From the NCBI GenBank assembly GCA_015057275.1, contig SVEO01000012.1, forward strand, positions 1-64,000: DNA of 64,000 bases, in the 5' to 3' direction. A program made the position numbers and the translations under genes. The notes below the pieces were generated by a model, which was given only the letters and a program-made list of their open reading frames with translations, made no database searches and was not told the DNA's origin. This DNA comes from Lachnospiraceae bacterium. GTDB taxonomy: Bacteria > Bacillota > Clostridia > Lachnospirales > Lachnospiraceae. Below are positions 1-9,865 of the stretch, in pieces. How positions within the stretch are numbered: position 1 is the stretch's first letter; every line of letters starts with the position of its first letter.

Positions 1-140
1 TAAGCAACGCGTCAAGTGCAATAGTGACTTGAACGAAGAGAAAGTCTGGGCGCCTTGAGACGCTGTCCGGTGTCAAGGGGTTATACCCAGCGAGTCGAGC
101 CACCCCTTTGAGGGGTGGCGGCGACTATTAACTCCATATT
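1..140 (+). mobile_element. Probable right end of an IS200/IS605-type element with omega-RNA-like scaffold
   Basis: The window opens with TAA, which could be the stop codon of a tnpB gene lying outside. It is followed by about 125 nt of non-coding sequence rich in complementary segments. A strong hairpin lies at 93-126: GCCACCCCT at 99-107 pairs perfectly with AGGGGTGGC at 111-119, and the outer AGTCG (93-97) pairs with CGACT (122-126) around small bulges. GGGG at 77-80 and CCC at 86-88 could form a further pairing. In IS605-family elements the tnpB 3' region encodes a guide RNA scaffold that ends at the element's right end in just such a hairpin. The element end and the guide start would then lie near 127. 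No tnpB protein is visible in this window, so this is recognition by form only. Confidence 0.42.
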
Positions 141-147
141 TTATTCA

Positions 148-1752
148 TTACTTAATCGTAACCACAGCCTTCACCGGAATCTTAATATCTTTCTTATCAC
201 CTACCGGTGCCGGTACGGAGAAGTTCGGTGTGCCGTCCGGATTCCAGTGCAGTCTTGTTAAGCATGCATTTCTGCCGGCGTCATACAGCGGTTGATAATT
301 TGCGTCCACAAGGTAACGCTCTTCCTGGCGGGAATGGAACACAAAGATATCGTGACCTTCCTCGTCAGTTGTAAAGCTGTTGTGACCTGGGCCGAACTGG
401 CCATTGGCTGCGCAGCTAATGAATACCGGACATGGACTCTTTGTCCAGTTGGACGGTTCAAGCAAATCAGCATTTTCATCAATCGTTAAGAGGCCTAAGC
501 AGTACAGCGCATCTGTGCCGCTAGCCGAATAAGTCATAAATAATCTGCCGTTACGGTGCAAAAATCCCGGGCCCTCACATACCGGGAAACCATGGCGCTC
601 CCAATTATAATCCGGGCTTACCAGCTTAGCTACGCGGGAAGAATCAATCGTCCACGGATTTACCATCTTAGCAGCGTAGATATCGGAATCAACCGGGTGT
701 TTTTCTGCCCAGAACAAGAAAAGTTCGCCCTTATGCTGCAATACTGTATGGTCAAGAGAAAAATCGGTAAAGGCAATGGAATCATTTGTAGTCGTTGCAA
801 TCGGTCCCATATTTACCCATTCATCCACCATTGGGTCGCCTTCGCACATCAAACAGTGCGGGCGAATGGACCATAGGTTCATAGGATCAATCGAAGTGGT
901 AAAGTATATGTAAAACTTACCATCGATGTAATGGATTTCCGGAGCCCAAATGTGCGGACTTAAATCACCCGGCAGCGGTTCGCGGCAGAAAACCACGCGC
1001 TCCGTATAATTACCACCGAGGTCTGCCAAGCCATCTAATGTGGCGGCTTTTCTTAAAACAATTTCGCGGTATTGATATTTACCGTTTAAATTGTGCTCAG
1101 GATCGGTGTGGGAAGCAGTAAAATAATAGCTTCCATCCGTATGGCGGTAAATAAATGGGTCTGCTCTGTGGTAAATAAGCGGAGTAGTAAATAAATGCTC
1201 GGTTACATAGCCGGTCACTTCGTAAGTGCCAGCAGTAGTAGGAATTTCATCTTCCCAGGTAACCTTTAAGGGCTCTACTGCACCATTCGAATAAGTAACG
1301 GACACAGTTTTAGGCAACGCAACATCCTCACTGGCAGCCGCCGTCACATGAACAGTTTCTACAGTGGAAACAACGACCGGTTCCGGTTTGCCGTATATAG
1401 CCTGCAAAGCAGTCAGCACATCATCGGAAATCTCTACTACCACATCAGCAGGAGCGACCGGACATGCGGCAGCATCCACATACTGCTCATCTTCATATGT
1501 AATAAAATCTTTTGTAGTAAACGTAAACATCTGTGCAGGGTTTAAGCGGTCAGATGCGTAGAGGTAGATACTTCCATCTTCCTTGGTTATAAAAAAGGGG
1601 TTGTTCATTTGTCTGGAGCCGTTCGTTGGAAAAACAATACCGTTGTTACCATTCAAAGCATACCATGTCTCTTTGTCATAGCTGTACTCTAAGTGGAGAC
1701 TGTCGGATTCCGGATTATTCCAATCGACGGTATAAGGACGTAGATAATTCAT
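148..1752 (-). CDS. GH43 family glycoside hydrolase with Big_4-like insert (arabinofuranosidase-like)
   Basis: This 534-residue protein is a family 43 glycoside hydrolase, probably acting on arabinose-containing oligosaccharides. Residues 1-95 look like a single propeller-type segment (NPFFITKEDGSIYLYASD). Residues 133-185 resemble a bacterial Ig-like Big_4 domain. The GH43 five-bladed propeller starts near 190. Candidate catalytic acids are Asp198 (RADPFIYR), Asp334 (FSLDHTVLQ) and Glu393 (CEGPGFL), and IWAPEIHYIDGKFYIYF is a GH43 hallmark. No signal peptide or membrane segment is present, so it is predicted cytoplasmic and would need imported oligosaccharides. The start is supported by GAGG 8 nt upstream of the ATG. 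No transporter or regulator gene lies next to it here. Exact substrate is inferred. Confidence 0.85.
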   Translation of the reverse strand: MNYLRPYTVDWNNPESDSLHLEYSYDKETWYALNGNNGIVFPTNGSRQMNNPFFITKEDGSIYLYASDRLNPAQMFTFTTKDFITYEDEQYVDAAACPVAPADVVVEISDDVLTALQAIYGKPEPVVVSTVETVHVTAAASEDVALPKTVSVTYSNGAVEPLKVTWEDEIPTTAGTYEVTGYVTEHLFTTPLIYHRADPFIYRHTDGSYYFTASHTDPEHNLNGKYQYREIVLRKAATLDGLADLGGNYTERVVFCREPLPGDLSPHIWAPEIHYIDGKFYIYFTTSIDPMNLWSIRPHCLMCEGDPMVDEWVNMGPIATTTNDSIAFTDFSLDHTVLQHKGELFLFWAEKHPVDSDIYAAKMVNPWTIDSSRVAKLVSPDYNWERHGFPVCEGPGFLHRNGRLFMTYSASGTDALYCLGLLTIDENADLLEPSNWTKSPCPVFISCAANGQFGPGHNSFTTDEEGHDIFVFHSRQEERYLVDANYQPLYDAGRNACLTRLHWNPDGTPNFSVPAPVGDKKDIKIPVKAVVTIK

Positions 1753-1889
1753 AAATAAACCTCATTTCTGCGTAGTAAGTTGCATCATATTCTTTTGCAC
1801 CGGGCAAGTCAACGCCGGGCATTTCCCCTATTATAATACGGATTTTCAAAATAGGCAATCGAAAGAAATATAAAATATTTGAAAACCCC

Positions 1890-1918
1890 TTGAAGTAAAA
1901 AGTGCAAAATGCTATGAT
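1890..1918 (+). promoter_or_regulatory. Promoter for the M16 protease gene
   Basis: TTGAAG at 1890-1895 and TATGAT at 1913-1918 are separated by 17 bp, a good sigma-A type match. Transcription would start about 30 nt upstream of the protease start codon. Confidence 0.65.
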
Positions 1919-1956
1919 GTTAAAGTAAAATATGCTTAGATTGGAGTAGTATATCT

Positions 1957-4893
1957 ATGAAGAAAAATATTACCATTCCGAAAGAGTATCGGCTGACTTT
2001 CTGTGAAGAAATTCAGGAGCTTGATTCCGACGGTTATTTATTAGAACACATACAGTCCGGCGCTAAAATCGTGCTGATGGCGAACGATGATGCCAATAAA
2101 GTATTTACCATTGGCTTCCGCACCCCACCCCAGGACGATACCGGTTTGCCGCATATTTTGGAGCATTCAGTGCTTTGCGGTTCTAGAGAATTCCCGGCAA
2201 AAGACCCGTTTGTTGAACTGGCGAAAGGCTCACTCAACACATTTTTAAATGCGATGACATACCCGGATAAGACCGTGTACCCGGTTGCAAGCTGCAACGA
2301 CAAGGACTTTCAGAACCTGATGCACGTCTATATGGACGCGGTATTTTTCCCGAATATATATAAGAAAGAAGAAATCTTCCGTCAGGAAGGATGGAGCTAC
2401 GCCATCGAGGATGTAGACGCACCACTGACCTATAACGGTGTTGTTTACAATGAGATGAAGGGCGCATTTTCCTCGCCGGAGGGTGTGCTGGAGCGTGAAA
2501 TTCAGCACTCACTCTTCCCGGACAGCCCGTATGGATTTGAATCCGGCGGCGACCCGGATCATATTACAGAGCTTACTTACAAGGATTTTCTTGATTTCCA
2601 TAGCCGCTATTATCATCCGTCGAACAGTTACATTTATTTGTACGGTGACATGGATATGGAGGAAAAGCTGACTTGGATGCATGAAGCATACCTTTCCAAG
2701 TTTAATAAAATCGAAATTGATTCTCGCATTTTGTTGCAGCCGGCATTTGAAGAAATGAAGGTGGAAACAGTGGCTTATCCGATTTCTGAAAGTGAGTCAG
2801 AGCGTGAAAACACCTATTTATCCTGGAACGTGGTGGTTGGCGAGAGCACCGACGAGAAGTTGTATATCGCTTTTCAGGTGTTGAGCCATGCGCTGATTTC
2901 GATGCCGGGTGCGCCGTTAAAACAGGCGTTATTAGAGGCAGGCATCGGTAAAGATGTGTACGGAGGCTATGAAAATGGTATCTTGCAGCCTGTGTTTTCT
3001 ATCACTGCCAAGAATGCGGAAGACGAGCAGAAAGAAACATTCGTGCGCATTATTACTGACACATTGGAGAAAATTGTCAGTGAAGGTTTCGATAAAGATA
3101 CGTTGCGCGGTGGCTTAAATTCTATAGAATTTCAGTATCGCGAGGCTGATTTTGGCCGCTTCCCGAAGGGCTTAATGTTCGGTTTGCAGATGTTTGATAG
3201 CTGGCTTTACGACGACAACAAGCCGTTTATCCACTTGAAATCCGACGAGACGATTGCTTTCTTAAAAGATATGCTGAATACCGATTACTATGAAAATCTT
3301 GTCAAAACATATCTGCTCGGCAACCCGCATACCAGTGTCGTGGTGGCAGTACCGAAGAAGGGTATGACCACAAAGAAAGATGAGCAATTAGCACAGAAGT
3401 TAGCTGATTACAAACAGTCATTGAGTGTGACAGAAGTAGAGAAGCTTGTTGCTGATACGCATGCATTGCGCGCACACCAGGAAGCTCCGTCTACGAAGGA
3501 AGAATTAGAAGCGATTCCAATGATTCAGCTTGAGGATATTAAGAAGACACCGGAACCGGTAATCTACGAGGAAAAAGAGATTTTTGGTGCAAAGGTGTTG
3601 CACACAAATATTTTTACAAACAAGATTGCATATTTTAATATTTCCTTTGATGCGAGCGGATTATCGATGGAAGAACTGCCGTATTTGGGACTGTTAAAAC
3701 GAACGATCGGTTATATGAATACCGAAAAATACACTTATACCGAAATTAATAACCTGCTGAATATTCATACCGGCGGTTTGGATGCAGATTTCATTGTCTA
3801 CGAAAAGCAGAATGCGCAGATTGAGGATATCCCTGAGGTACGCTTTGATTTAAAAGGGAAAATTCTTTACGACAAGACACAATTTGCAATGGAATTGGCA
3901 GATGAGCTGCTGATGCATACGGATTTCACAGACGAAAGGCGCTTGTTAGAGATCTTGCGCGAGACAAAATCGCGTCTGGCGATGAGTTTAAACTCCTCGG
4001 GCAGCAGTGCGGCGGCACTACGCGCGATGTCTTACTATTCGACAGCTGTGGCCATCAAGGATGCCACCCACGGCATAGCTTACTACCACTGGTTAGAGCA
4101 GATGGAAGATGAGTTTGAAACAAGAAAGAGCGAGTTAATTGCGGGCTTGCAAAATATTTCAAAACGGTTGTTTGTGCAGCCGGGCATTGTAGTGGGCTAC
4201 ACTGGCAACAGCGAAGGCTACGAAATATTTGAAAAAGTTTTACCGGGATTCCTTGTGCAGCTTCCGAATGAACGTATGGGGGAAAAACAGATTGCGTTTT
4301 GCTTGCACCGCAAAAACGAAGGATTTAAGACTTCTGCGCAGGTACAATATGCAGCACAGGCGGGAAATTTCCGCAAGGCGGGCTTTCAGTACCATGGCGC
4401 GTTGCAGGTACTCTCTACGATTATGAATTACGAATATTTGTGGACTGAGATTCGTGTCAAGGGCGGCGCATATGGCTGCTCGGCAAGCTTTGCGCGCAAT
4501 GGTAATTGCACGTTTACCTCGTACCGCGACCCGCATCTTAAAAGAACGTATGAAGTATTTAAGAAAACACCGGAATTCATGCGTAGCTTTGCATGCGATG
4601 ACCGCGATATGTTAAAATACATTATCGGTACCATTAGTGACATGGACACTCCGCTGACTCCGTCCGGCAAGGGCGTGCGTAGCTTAAATTGCTATTTCAT
4701 GGGCATTACCTATGAAGATTTACAGAAGACGCGTACCGAGGTTTTGACGACAACTGTTGAAACGTTGCGTGGTTTGGCGGATTTAGTTGCATCGGCACTG
4801 GAGCAGGATTATGTCTGCGTCATCGGTAACGAGGGGAAAATTCAGGAATCGGACGGCATTCTCAAAGAGAAGCTGCCGCTGTTCAATCATTAA
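1957..4893 (+). CDS. M16C metalloprotease, presequence protease (PreP)-like
   Basis: This 978-residue protein is an insulinase-family (M16C) zinc peptidase of the full-length presequence-protease type, in which two homologous halves form a closed chamber that degrades short peptides. The inverted zinc motif HxxEH is seen near residue 66 as HILEHSVLCGS, with the third metal ligand expected downstream in the ENTYLSW to GAFSSPEG portion. Length matches the bacterial PreP-like family (about 970 residues). No signal peptide is present, so it is cytoplasmic. GGAG lies about 12 nt before the ATG. It is followed 19 nt later by era and probably heads an operon with era and recO. The peptide substrate is not visible from sequence. 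Confidence 0.92.
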   Translation: MKKNITIPKEYRLTFCEEIQELDSDGYLLEHIQSGAKIVLMANDDANKVFTIGFRTPPQDDTGLPHILEHSVLCGSREFPAKDPFVELAKGSLNTFLNAMTYPDKTVYPVASCNDKDFQNLMHVYMDAVFFPNIYKKEEIFRQEGWSYAIEDVDAPLTYNGVVYNEMKGAFSSPEGVLEREIQHSLFPDSPYGFESGGDPDHITELTYKDFLDFHSRYYHPSNSYIYLYGDMDMEEKLTWMHEAYLSKFNKIEIDSRILLQPAFEEMKVETVAYPISESESERENTYLSWNVVVGESTDEKLYIAFQVLSHALISMPGAPLKQALLEAGIGKDVYGGYENGILQPVFSITAKNAEDEQKETFVRIITDTLEKIVSEGFDKDTLRGGLNSIEFQYREADFGRFPKGLMFGLQMFDSWLYDDNKPFIHLKSDETIAFLKDMLNTDYYENLVKTYLLGNPHTSVVVAVPKKGMTTKKDEQLAQKLADYKQSLSVTEVEKLVADTHALRAHQEAPSTKEELEAIPMIQLEDIKKTPEPVIYEEKEIFGAKVLHTNIFTNKIAYFNISFDASGLSMEELPYLGLLKRTIGYMNTEKYTYTEINNLLNIHTGGLDADFIVYEKQNAQIEDIPEVRFDLKGKILYDKTQFAMELADELLMHTDFTDERRLLEILRETKSRLAMSLNSSGSSAAALRAMSYYSTAVAIKDATHGIAYYHWLEQMEDEFETRKSELIAGLQNISKRLFVQPGIVVGYTGNSEGYEIFEKVLPGFLVQLPNERMGEKQIAFCLHRKNEGFKTSAQVQYAAQAGNFRKAGFQYHGALQVLSTIMNYEYLWTEIRVKGGAYGCSASFARNGNCTFTSYRDPHLKRTYEVFKKTPEFMRSFACDDRDMLKYIIGTISDMDTPLTPSGKGVRSLNCYFMGITYEDLQKTRTEVLTTTVETLRGLADLVASALEQDYVCVIGNEGKIQESDGILKEKLPLFNH

Positions 4894-4912
4894 CATAAGA
4901 GAGGAAAACTCC

Positions 4913-5818
4913 ATGGGAGAATTACAGAAAAAATCCGGTTTTGCAGCGTTAGTTGGTCGTCCGAATGTCGGAAAATCGACGCTGATGAACCGTTTGATCG
5001 GGCAGAAAATTGCCATCACAAGCAGCAAACCGCAAACGACAAGAAACCGTATTCAGACAGTTTACACGGATGAGCGCGGACAGATTATCTTTTTGGACAC
5101 GCCGGGCATCCACAAGGCCAAGAATAAATTGGGCAATTACATGGTTGATGCGGCAAATCGTACGATGAACGAGGCAGACGTTATTTTGTGGCTGGTAGAG
5201 CCGACGACCTTTATCGGTGCCGGCGAGCGTCAGATTTTAGCGACGATTCAAGCCGCAAAACCTCCGGTTATCCTTGTAATGAACAAGGTCGACACTGTGA
5301 CAAAGGAAGAACTCATTTTGGCGGTTAAAGCATATAGTGAACTGCACGATTTTGATGAAATCATACCGGTGTCTGCGGCAAACGGCAACAATACGGATCA
5401 TTTGATGGACGTGTTGTACCGTTATTTGCCGTACGGGCCGATGTATTATGATGAAGATACGGTAACCGACCAGCCGATGCGCCAGATTGCCGCTGAGCTG
5501 ATTCGCGAAAAGGCGTTAAAGCTATTGAAGGACGAAATTCCGCATGGCATTGCCGTTACTGTGGAAAAGATGAAAGAGCGTAAAGACGGAAGCATGTGGG
5601 ATTTGGAGGCTTCCATCATTTGCGAGCGTGATTCCCACAAGGGAATTATCATAGGGAAGCAGGGCAGCATGCTGAAAAAAATTGGCAGCGCAGCCCGCTA
5701 CGAAATTGAAAAGATGCTGGAAATGCAGGTAAATCTGAAATTATTTGTTAAGGTGCGCAAGGAGTGGCGCGACAACGACATCCAGTTAAAGAATTTTGGA
5801 TATCACGACGCAGAATAG
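4913..5818 (+). CDS. era: GTPase Era
   Basis: Era is a ribosome-assembly GTPase that binds the 3' end of 16S rRNA. The 301-residue protein has G1 GRPNVGKS (residues about 14-21), G3 DTPG, G4 NKVD and a C-terminal KH domain with GIIIGKQGS. I chose the ATG at 4913 because GAGGAAA lies just upstream and MGELQKKSGFAALVGRPN is the usual beginning. A longer frame from 4787 runs into the end of the protease gene and has no family support. It is 19 nt after the protease stop and 12 nt before recO, so co-transcription is likely. Confidence 0.97.
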   Translation: MGELQKKSGFAALVGRPNVGKSTLMNRLIGQKIAITSSKPQTTRNRIQTVYTDERGQIIFLDTPGIHKAKNKLGNYMVDAANRTMNEADVILWLVEPTTFIGAGERQILATIQAAKPPVILVMNKVDTVTKEELILAVKAYSELHDFDEIIPVSAANGNNTDHLMDVLYRYLPYGPMYYDEDTVTDQPMRQIAAELIREKALKLLKDEIPHGIAVTVEKMKERKDGSMWDLEASIICERDSHKGIIIGKQGSMLKKIGSAARYEIEKMLEMQVNLKLFVKVRKEWRDNDIQLKNFGYHDAE

Positions 5819-5830
5819 AAAGTGAGTTGC

Positions 5831-6484
5831 ATGTTTGATACATTACAGGTCAAGGGTATGGTTATTCAGGCTACGCCCGTGGGTGATTTTGATAAAAGAA
5901 TCGTAATATTGACAAAGGAGCGTGGGAAGATTACCGCTTTTGCTCGCGGAGCGAGACGGCCGAACAGCCCGTTTCTTGCGGGGACACGACCGTTTTCTTT
6001 TGGCACTTTCACAGTGATGGAAGGGCGCGACTATTACCGCGTGCGTCAAGTCGATATTGAGAATTTTTTTGAGGAAATGTCCGAGGATTTAGAAGTTGCA
6101 TATTACGGTTTTTATTTCCTTGAATGGGCTGACTACTACGGACGCGAATTTGTCGACGGCAAGGACACGCTTAACTTATTATATCAGACATTCCGTGCAT
6201 TGTTAAAACCGGCGCTGCCGAATTCGCTTGTGCGTTGCATCTTTGAATTAAAAATGCTTACCATCAACGGTGAATACCCGAACCCTGACGGAGAAGACAG
6301 ACATCCGTCCACCGTGTATGCGCTTGATTACGTCATTCGCGCACCGATTGAGAAGCTTTACAATTTTGTTGTTACGCCGGAAGTGGAGACCGAAATGCGC
6401 AAAATTCTCGATCAACACATCGAAAAAGTCATCGATCGTAAATTTAAATCGTTGGAAATGTATTTTTCCATTGCAAAAATATAA
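5831..6484 (+). CDS. recO: DNA repair protein RecO
   Basis: RecO loads RecA on SSB-coated DNA in the RecFOR pathway. The N-terminal OB-fold is clear (QVKGMVIQATPVGDFDKRI, then KGRITAF-like KGKITAFARGARRP), followed by an all-helical domain with FELKMLTINGEYP. The protein is 217 residues, shorter than the usual 240-250. It contains a single cysteine, so the C-terminal four-cysteine zinc finger found in many RecO proteins is absent. I prefer the ATG at 5831, with AAGTGAG just upstream. An in-frame GTG at 5822 overlaps that sequence and lacks its own ribosome site. Confidence 0.9.
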   Translation: MFDTLQVKGMVIQATPVGDFDKRIVILTKERGKITAFARGARRPNSPFLAGTRPFSFGTFTVMEGRDYYRVRQVDIENFFEEMSEDLEVAYYGFYFLEWADYYGREFVDGKDTLNLLYQTFRALLKPALPNSLVRCIFELKMLTINGEYPNPDGEDRHPSTVYALDYVIRAPIEKLYNFVVTPEVETEMRKILDQHIEKVIDRKFKSLEMYFSIAKI

Positions 6485-6549
6485 GTTAGCGGTTACAATG
6501 TTTTTCTAAGCTTAATTGCGAAGAGTAGTAAATATAAGAAGGGTAGACT

Positions 6550-7335
6550 ATGGAAAAACGTAGAAAAAAGTACAGAAGAAAAAGTGCATATCAAGATAAA
6601 AAATACATAATTACCGGTGTTCTCGGTGTGATTTTAGCCGTGCTGCTGATTATTCTTTTGCTGTTGAAAGTATTCGATAAGGAGGATAAGCAAAACGAAA
6701 CTCCGATGACCGGGGGAAATTCCAATGTGAGCGGTGAAAATTCCGATATCGCCGGCGAGAATGCCGAGAAAGGCGTCAGTAACCATTTTATTTATCTGAC
6801 GAAGGGCAATAGCGTTACATGGACGTTCCGCGAGGACTTTGCAGCAGACTACTATGATTTAGAAGAGCTGAAAACTTCGATTGACGCAGAGATTGCAGAT
6901 TTTGTGCAGAACCACGAGGGCAGCACGATGGAGCTTGTGACTTACGAGCTGAAATCTGATGTGATAACCGTTTCATTCGCATTTGATTCGATTGACAGCT
7001 TTATCACATATTATAATGAATACACGTTGCCGGATGAGAAGGCATATTTCTTCTTTGATACTGTAGCGAAGGCGCAGGAAGCAGAGTATGTATTTGAGGA
7101 AGTTTACAGTAACGAGAGCAACGATACTGCGTATCTGCCGGACGAACTTGTAACGGATGAAAATGTGCGCATGGTAATTACAAATCTCGAGATTGATTTC
7201 GCAACGGATTATAATATGTTGTGTTACGGCGCAACCGTGACGGCAGCGGAGGACTGGGTGCACACTACCGCAGGAGAACAAAACGCAATGTTTGTATCGA
7301 TTGCAGAGCAGGCAACAGATGCAACAGAAGAATAA
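6550..7335 (+). CDS. Membrane-anchored protein of unknown function
   Basis: This 261-residue protein has a strongly basic N-terminus (MEKRRKKYRRK), one membrane helix at about residues 22-41 (IITGVLGVILAVLLIILLLL), a Gly/Asn/Glu-rich linker, and an extracytoplasmic domain of about 180 residues. The helix is not cleaved in any obvious way, so an inside-to-outside anchor is likely. I do not recognise the family. It lies 65 nt after recO and 33 nt before glyQS. GAAGGG precedes the ATG. Confidence 0.75.
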   Translation: MEKRRKKYRRKSAYQDKKYIITGVLGVILAVLLIILLLLKVFDKEDKQNETPMTGGNSNVSGENSDIAGENAEKGVSNHFIYLTKGNSVTWTFREDFAADYYDLEELKTSIDAEIADFVQNHEGSTMELVTYELKSDVITVSFAFDSIDSFITYYNEYTLPDEKAYFFFDTVAKAQEAEYVFEEVYSNESNDTAYLPDELVTDENVRMVITNLEIDFATDYNMLCYGATVTAAEDWVHTTAGEQNAMFVSIAEQATDATEE

Positions 7336-7368
7336 AAAGAACTTTTTATAAGGAAAGGATATTATATC

Positions 7369-8757
7369 ATGGAAAAGACAATGGACAAAATTGTAGCATT
7401 AGCAAAGGCGAGAGGATTTGTATATCCGGGTTCCGAGATTTACGGCGGCTTGGCAAACACATGGGATTACGGTAATCTCGGTGTGGAACTCAAAAACAAC
7501 GTAAAGAAGGCTTGGTGGTCAAAGTTCATTCAGGAAAATCCATACAACGTAGGTGTTGACTGTGCGATTCTTATGAATCCGCAGACATGGGTAGCTTCCG
7601 GACATCTTGGTGGATTCGCTGACCCGCTGATGGATTGTAAGGAATGTCACGAAAGATTTCGTGCAGATAACATCATCGAGGATTATATGAAGGAAAACGG
7701 CATTGCCTGCGATGAATCCATTGACGGTTGGGATAACGAAAAGATGAAGAACTTCATTGAAGAACATCAGATTCCTTGTCCATCTTGCGGTAAGCACAAT
7801 TTTACCGATATCCGTCAGTTTAACTTAATGTTCAAGACTTTCCAGGGCGTAACCGAGGATGCGAAGAACACCGTATATCTTCGTCCGGAAACCGCTCAGG
7901 GTATTTTTGTAAACTTCAAGAATGTACAAAGAACATCCAGAAAGAAGATTCCGTTCGGAATCGGTCAGATTGGTAAGTCCTTCCGTAATGAAATTACACC
8001 AGGTAATTTTACCTTCCGTACCAGAGAGTTCGAGCAGATGGAATTAGAATTCTTCTGTGAACCGGATACCGACCTTGAATGGTTTGCATACTGGAAAGAT
8101 TTTTGCATTAACTGGTTAAAGAGCCTGGGTATCAAGGAAGAGGAGATGCGTTATCACGACCACTCTCCGGAAGAACTTTGCTTCTATTCTAAGGCAACAA
8201 CCGATATTCAGTTCCTCTTCCCGTTCGGTTGGGGCGAACTGTGGGGAATTGCGGACAGAACGGATTATGACTTAACACAGCATCAGAATCTTTCCGGTGA
8301 AGATATGAGCTACTTTGATGATGAAAAGAGAACAAAGTATGTTCCTTACGTTGTTGAGCCATCCTTAGGTGCTGACCGTGTCACACTTGCATTCCTTTGC
8401 AGCGCTTACGACGAAGAAGAATTAGAAGGCGGAGATGTTAGAACTGTGCTTCATTTCCATCCGGCACTTGCACCGGTAAAGATTGGTGTTTTACCATTAT
8501 CTAAGAAGCTAAACGAAGGCGCAGAAAAGATTTTTGCGGAGCTTTCTAAGACATACAACTGTGAATTCGACGATAGAGGTAACATTGGTAAGAGATACCG
8601 CAGACAGGATGAAATCGGTACACCATTCTGCATCACATACGATTTCGAATCTGAAACAGACGGTTGCGTGACCGTACGTGACCGTGACACGATGGCACAG
8701 GAAAGAATCGCTATCGCTGATTTGAAAGAATATTTTGCAAGAAAGTTTGAATTTTAA
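7369..8757 (+). CDS. glyQS: Glycyl-tRNA synthetase (dimeric, class II)
   Basis: This enzyme charges tRNA-Gly. The 462-residue size and a single chain indicate the alpha-2 type rather than the glyQ/glyS two-subunit type. Visible class II motifs are FRNEITP (motif 2) and [13 protein letters not shown] (motif 3). Two CxxC pairs (CKEC near residue 90 and CPSC near 138) probably bind zinc. AGGAAAGG lies 10 nt upstream of the ATG. Only 33 nt separate it from the previous gene, and I see no T-box leader, so expression probably depends on upstream transcription. Confidence 0.96.
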   Translation: MEKTMDKIVALAKARGFVYPGSEIYGGLANTWDYGNLGVELKNNVKKAWWSKFIQENPYNVGVDCAILMNPQTWVASGHLGGFADPLMDCKECHERFRADNIIEDYMKENGIACDESIDGWDNEKMKNFIEEHQIPCPSCGKHNFTDIRQFNLMFKTFQGVTEDAKNTVYLRPETAQGIFVNFKNVQRTSRKKIPFGIGQIGKSFRNEITPGNFTFRTREFEQMELEFFCEPDTDLEWFAYWKDFCINWLKSLGIKEEEMRYHDHSPEELCFYSKATTDIQFLFPFGWGELWGIADRTDYDLTQHQNLSGEDMSYFDDEKRTKYVPYVVEPSLGADRVTLAFLCSAYDEEELEGGDVRTVLHFHPALAPVKIGVLPLSKKLNEGAEKIFAELSKTYNCEFDDRGNIGKRYRRQDEIGTPFCITYDFESETDGCVTVRDRDTMAQERIAIADLKEYFARKFEF

Positions 8758-8760
8758 TCA

Positions 8761-9834
8761 ATGAAGGATAAAAAACTGCAGAAAAAATTATTTAAAATAA
8801 CGCTGGGAGTGGGGCTTTTTGCCCTCCTCCTGGCATTTGTAGCATTAGGGCTGCATTTTTACAACACGTATACAAAGACCGTGAAAAATGTCAAGGCCGA
8901 GGATGTGCTGAAAAAGGCCGCCGACCAGCTTGATTCGCTTGCTGCCTCGGAGCAGGACTGGAACTTGGCGATGGAACTTAGTGTCACATACGATGGAGAA
9001 ACTGCAAAGAGTGAAAGTACTCTCGATGGCAATCTTAAAATCAAAGATGAAGACATTTACATGGAGCTGACGCAGAAGAACACTTCGCAGGTAAATGACG
9101 AGGACGCGGAGACGACGGAAACGACAGTCAAAAGCTACACCGAGAAAGTTGACGGCAGTTGGAAAAATTACAGTACCACCGACGATGAAACATGGTACTA
9201 TTCCACACCGGAAGAGGCAGATGCAGATGTTGTGGCGGCAGAACAAAAGCTGCTTGCCGCAATTCATGAATTAAATATGGATTGGACACTCTCAGAAAAG
9301 ACAAAACGTGTCAATAAAAAGCATGCTTATGTGTGCACGGCAGATGTCCCTGCAGACGTTGCGCTGAAAATGCTCGCGCTATTTGACATGGAAGCGGTGT
9401 TTGAAGAAGGCGAGGAAGCTTACCTTACAGATAAGACGGTCGAAATTTCTTATGCAATTTACGAGAAAAGCGGCCAACCGGCAGAAATCAGCATTTCTTT
9501 TGCTGAACTTTATCAAGCAATCTGGGACGAGATGAAGGCTGAAGAGGGCGACGGTACGACCGAAGAAATCGCGGTTGACGGATTTGAGGCGACCATTATT
9601 TTTACTTCTTACGAAGTAAAGGAGGACCTCAGCGCGCCGGAAGAAGTACGCGAAGGTGCCATCGATTCTTCTGCCGGTGAATGGACCGAACCGGAAGACA
9701 GCGAATGGTACGACTACTTTACAAACAATCTCGGCGCCGATCTTGCCGGCAAGTACGGTATTACCGAGGAAAACTACGGTAACGTGACGGAAGAAGAGTG
9801 GGAATCCATTTATTTTAAAGAAATCGGATATTAA
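8761..9834 (+). CDS. Membrane-anchored extracytoplasmic protein of unknown function
   Basis: This 357-residue protein starts 3 nt after the glyQS stop. It has a basic N-terminus (MKDKKLQKKLFK), one hydrophobic helix at about 13-31, then an acidic extracytoplasmic region rich in Glu, Asp and Thr. The middle (SVTYDGETAKSESTLDG and DIYMELTQKN) has the alternating pattern of lipoprotein-like beta-rich domains, but there is no lipobox cysteine. I do not recognise the family. It is very likely translated from the glyQS transcript, since no ribosome site fits between the two genes apart from sequence inside glyQS. Confidence 0.72.
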   Translation: MKDKKLQKKLFKITLGVGLFALLLAFVALGLHFYNTYTKTVKNVKAEDVLKKAADQLDSLAASEQDWNLAMELSVTYDGETAKSESTLDGNLKIKDEDIYMELTQKNTSQVNDEDAETTETTVKSYTEKVDGSWKNYSTTDDETWYYSTPEEADADVVAAEQKLLAAIHELNMDWTLSEKTKRVNKKHAYVCTADVPADVALKMLALFDMEAVFEEGEEAYLTDKTVEISYAIYEKSGQPAEISISFAELYQAIWDEMKAEEGDGTTEEIAVDGFEATIIFTSYEVKEDLSAPEEVREGAIDSSAGEWTEPEDSEWYDYFTNNLGADLAGKYGITEENYGNVTEEEWESIYFKEIGY

Positions 9835-9835
9835 A

Positions 9836-9865
9836 AAGCAGGCTCTACGGGAGCCTGCTTAAAAA
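9836..9865 (-). terminator. Terminator overlapping the 3' end of the CYTH gene
   Basis: A perfect 10-bp stem (AAGCAGGCTC at 9836-9845 with GAGCCTGCTT at 9851-9860) has a 5-nt loop. On the minus strand it is followed by a run of Ts, so it terminates the CYTH gene. It also sits directly after the plus-strand stop at 9834. The CYTH stop codon (9845-9847) lies inside the hairpin. Confidence 0.8.

Noticed and set aside
7336-7368. Search for a T-box leader before glyQS
   Set aside because: The gap is only 33 nt and lacks any T-box element.
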